DNA from: UBA1952 sp965246765
GTDB taxonomy: Bacteria > Bacteroidota > Bacteroidia > Chitinophagales > Chitinophagaceae
Direction of reading: 5' to 3'
Length of the DNA stretch: 64,000 nt
NCBI GenBank assembly: GCA_965246765.1
Contig: CBDFFJ010000004.1
Span: forward strand, 248,001 to 312,000
The translations under genes and the position numbers were made by a program. Under the pieces are notes generated by a model, which did no database searches, was not told the origin of the DNA, and was given only the letters and a program-made list of their open reading frames with translations. This document shows, piece after piece, positions 61,494 through 64,000 of the stretch. The first letter of the stretch is position 1, and every line of letters begins with the position of its first letter.

Positions 61494-64000
61494 ATGAGAA
61501 TTCAACGCGCCGCGCCTGCCAACGAGCTTTTGGCGAAGCTGCTGTTCCTGATACTGCCCACGGCCCTCGTCGCCTACTTTCTGCTTTATAATCTTAATGA
61601 GTATTTCTCCTTCCTGCAAAACAGCGGGCTACGGTGGACGCTCATCTTCACGGCAGGCATGGCGGGCAGTGCCGTTTTTCACGGCTTTCGGTTTCGCGCG
61701 CTGCTGCCGTTCATCGGGCTCATTGCGCTACTGCGATTGGGCTATGCCGGGCTGGATACGCTGGCACTCGGCGAGTTTGACCAGCCGAAGATTGAGGCGA
61801 GCTATAAAGTTTTTTCTGTGCTCTTTGTGCTGGGCTGGGTTGTGGGCTGGGGCTTCGTGCGGCTTCGGTATTGGGCCATTGGCATGAGCGCGGCCCTCCT
61901 GCTGGCCTGCATGTACATCATTGCCAAGTTTAATGCGGATAGCGTGGCAAACCTGATGACGGCTTTTGCGCCTGCGGTGCTGTATTCCGTTTATATCATC
62001 TTCACAGCTGAGCAGATTTATTCTTACGGCGATAAGAGCGAGAAATTCTGGTGGTTTCTCTCACGCAGGCTGATTGGCTTCGCAATGCTGGCGGCACTGC
62101 TGCTGCTGGGCGTCTATTTAGTGATGCGGACGGAAATCCGGGAGACAGTAGCGAATTACGGCGCGGGCGGCAAGGCCGGGAAAAATTCCATGCTGAAGCA
62201 GAACAAGGATGGAAATTTTGACCTGAAGAATTACTCGCAGCTCCGCTCACAGCTTGGCCGTAGCAATGAGCTGCTCTTCTGCGCCAAGATTGACAATTTC
62301 TTTGAAGGTACCGACCTGCCGAATCCCCTTTATCTGACGGCCTTCTACTACACAAAGTTTGACACCAGCACCGAAACCTTTGAGCGTGATTCGGTCATTC
62401 CCCGCAACGACCTTTTTGAACCGGACCCGACGCAGCTTTCACTCTTTGCTACTAAAAGCGATTCTTCCGTAATAGAAAACAGCGGTACTGAACGCGGCGG
62501 AAAGGTTGTGGAAGTGCAGGTGTACAGCCGTAAGCTTTCGCCAAGCACCTATCTGGCGCCGCACACCGGATTCTTTGTACAGCCTATTACAGTGGAAAAA
62601 GATTTCCGCGATTCCTTCAAATACGCCTTCCGCGCGAAGAGTTATGTGAGCGAACTGAACAGCGCCTATTTCGTTTACAATGCGAAGGATAAAGAAATCA
62701 AGAAGTTTCAGCAGAAGCGCTTTGAGATCCTGCGTAAAGCGCCGGGCTATCAGGATGAGGACGCCCGCTTCATGAAGTATTACACCTACATGCCGGGCGA
62801 TGAAAAGTTCGTCCGCATCGGTCAGCTGGCGAAGGAGATTACTGCAAAGGCAACAACTCCGGTTGATAAAGTCATTGCGCTGCGCGACTGGTTTCTGAGC
62901 AAAGACCCAGCGGGCCAACCGCTCTTTAAATACACTGACAATCCCGGCGTGCCCGACATTCCAAACGCGAGCAAGCTGATGTATTTTCTATTTGAAAATC
63001 ACAAAGGATACTGCGCATATTATGCGGGCGCGACGCTTTTTATGCTGCGTTCGCTGGGCATTCCATCCCGCATTGCAGTCGGCTTCCTCACCGTTGACCG
63101 CAGCGGCGGAAAGAACAAAGGTTGGTACTGGTATTACGCCGACCAGGCTCACGCCTGGGTGCAGGTCTATTTCCCCGGCTTCGGCTGGCTGGACTTTGAC
63201 ACTACCGTAGGCAATGACGAAGCGCAGCAATCGCCGAAGCCGGACGGCACGCCGCCTATGGCACCGCCGCAGGCTTACCTCGCTGCAGATGGCGTTGTGA
63301 CCGGGGTGGATACGGCGAAGAAGACTATTTCCTATAAAGTACATCACTTCACGCTGCACGATAAGGAGTTTAACCTGCCGCCTGCCGACGCGGTGCTGGA
63401 TGTACACATTGCTGCTATTCGCCGCGATAGTGTGGATATTCCGCTGGTGAGCGTGCGTGCTGGAGATTCAGTTACGGCGGTTTCCTATGCGGATGCGTTT
63501 AAGGCGCTCACTGCGCGTGCAGGCGAAAGCGCGGCGGCTGTTTTGAAAAAATTTCCTGTGCCTGAGCCTGTAGATGAGGTTTACCTGAAGCGCAAGCCCG
63601 GTCAGCGTAAAGACGAACCGCCGGTGCAGCCGAAGAAGGAAGAAACGACTGATTGGCGGAAGGTGCTGTACACCATCGGCGGAATTACTGTGGGATTGAT
63701 TGCGTTGTTCTTTGCGCTTCCGGCAATTGTGCTCGCATACTACAAGAGTCGTGCGCGCGGCGCAAAAACCGGTGAAAGCAAAGGATACTGGACTTACCGC
63801 GTGGTGAGCTTCTACCTGCATCAACTCGGCTATATCCGCGGTAAACGCACGCCGATGCAATACGCGCGTGAGGCCATTGACCCTTCGCTCGGCACTTCGT
63901 TCACGACTTTTATGAACAGCTATCTGAAGGTAAAATATGCGAAGCAGCCGCTAACGGCAAGCGAGAATGAACGTGTGTCCGCGTTCCTGCCTGCATTCTT
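61494..64000 (+). CDS. Transglutaminase-domain membrane protein (3' end cut by window)
   Basis: The frame runs open from the ATG at 61494 (MRIQRAAPAN) to the window end (835 complete codons). About six membrane helices occupy residues 15-225, followed by an outside domain. A transglutaminase-like core lies at about 450-580 with Cys507 in GYCAYYAG, His553 in DQAHAW and the Asp pair 567/569 in GWLDFDT. Another helix is at about 725-745 (IGGITVGLIALFFALPAIVL), and a DUF4129-like tail follows. The layout resembles TgpA-type proteins. The substrate is unknown. Confidence 0.85.
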   Translation, partial: MRIQRAAPANELLAKLLFLILPTALVAYFLLYNLNEYFSFLQNSGLRWTLIFTAGMAGSAVFHGFRFRALLPFIGLIALLRLGYAGLDTLALGEFDQPKIEASYKVFSVLFVLGWVVGWGFVRLRYWAIGMSAALLLACMYIIAKFNADSVANLMTAFAPAVLYSVYIIFTAEQIYSYGDKSEKFWWFLSRRLIGFAMLAALLLLGVYLVMRTEIRETVANYGAGGKAGKNSMLKQNKDGNFDLKNYSQLRSQLGRSNELLFCAKIDNFFEGTDLPNPLYLTAFYYTKFDTSTETFERDSVIPRNDLFEPDPTQLSLFATKSDSSVIENSGTERGGKVVEVQVYSRKLSPSTYLAPHTGFFVQPITVEKDFRDSFKYAFRAKSYVSELNSAYFVYNAKDKEIKKFQQKRFEILRKAPGYQDEDARFMKYYTYMPGDEKFVRIGQLAKEITAKATTPVDKVIALRDWFLSKDPAGQPLFKYTDNPGVPDIPNASKLMYFLFENHKGYCAYYAGATLFMLRSLGIPSRIAVGFLTVDRSGGKNKGWYWYYADQAHAWVQVYFPGFGWLDFDTTVGNDEAQQSPKPDGTPPMAPPQAYLAADGVVTGVDTAKKTISYKVHHFTLHDKEFNLPPADAVLDVHIAAIRRDSVDIPLVSVRAGDSVTAVSYADAFKALTARAGESAAAVLKKFPVPEPVDEVYLKRKPGQRKDEPPVQPKKEETTDWRKVLYTIGGITVGLIALFFALPAIVLAYYKSRARGAKTGESKGYWTYRVVSFYLHQLGYIRGKRTPMQYAREAIDPSLGTSFTTFMNSYLKVKYAKQPLTASENERVSAFLPAF

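Overview
The window looks like a chromosomal segment of a member of the Bacteroidota, probably in or near the order Chitinophagales. The evidence is a giant surface protein ending in a type IX secretion sorting domain (VYPNPA motif), several lipoproteins with the S/A-C-K-K-D start, a DUF5723 barrel protein, and promoters of the Bacteroidota form TAnnTTTG. Base composition is fairly GC-rich except in two islets (about 23.2-23.8 kb and 39.2-43.8 kb). The lineage is an inference; there is no rRNA in the window.

Layout. 1-1569: truncated start of a beta-helix surface protein. 1.8-7.5 kb: minus-strand run of folC, a TonB-like protein, a PaiB-like flavoprotein, a radical SAM enzyme, a small membrane protein and a DUF1835 protein, then tRNA-Arg(ACG). 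7.8-14.1 kb: plus-strand lipoprotein, DUF5723 barrel, single-pass protein and a four-PAS histidine kinase. 14.3-22.6 kb: a 2766-residue composite surface protein. 22.8-32.2 kb: small hypothetical protein, a REP-like repeat cluster, DUF1684 protein, lysS, FkbM methyltransferase, YCF48-like lipoprotein, a cytochrome b / molybdopterin oxidoreductase pair, accD, smpB and a saccharopine dehydrogenase-like gene. 32.5-39.1 kb: gyrA, a TPR protein, a DEAD-box helicase and a TetA-like MFS exporter.

39.2-43.8 kb is the most unusual part. Between the MFS gene and an ABC-F gene lie six small gene units separated by copies of three repeat families (A, 161-164 bp with a long hairpin; B, about 160 bp; C, a short palindrome). 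Four of the genes start exactly four bases after a TATGTTTG box, which implies leaderless mRNAs; a fifth has a decayed box and an in-frame stop at codon 11. The units hold a Panacea-type antitoxin with an unknown partner, two membrane proteins of about 55 residues, and two related winged-helix/two-helix membrane proteins. The arrangement resembles an integron cassette array without a visible integrase, or an islet built by a hairpin-type mobile repeat.

43.8-64 kb: ABC-F ATPase, a frameshifted membrane glycosyltransferase, small lipoprotein, DUF4375-like protein, tryptophan 2,3-dioxygenase with a solo ABC ATPase and a PaaK-type ligase in one tight run, a LolD/FtsX-like ABC pair, an acyl-CoA synthetase, proS with a Tyr/Gly-rich secreted protein, an OmpP1/FadL-type barrel, 3-hydroxyacyl-CoA dehydrogenase, and a transglutaminase-domain membrane protein cut by the window end. 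Several strong hairpin terminators separate convergent genes.
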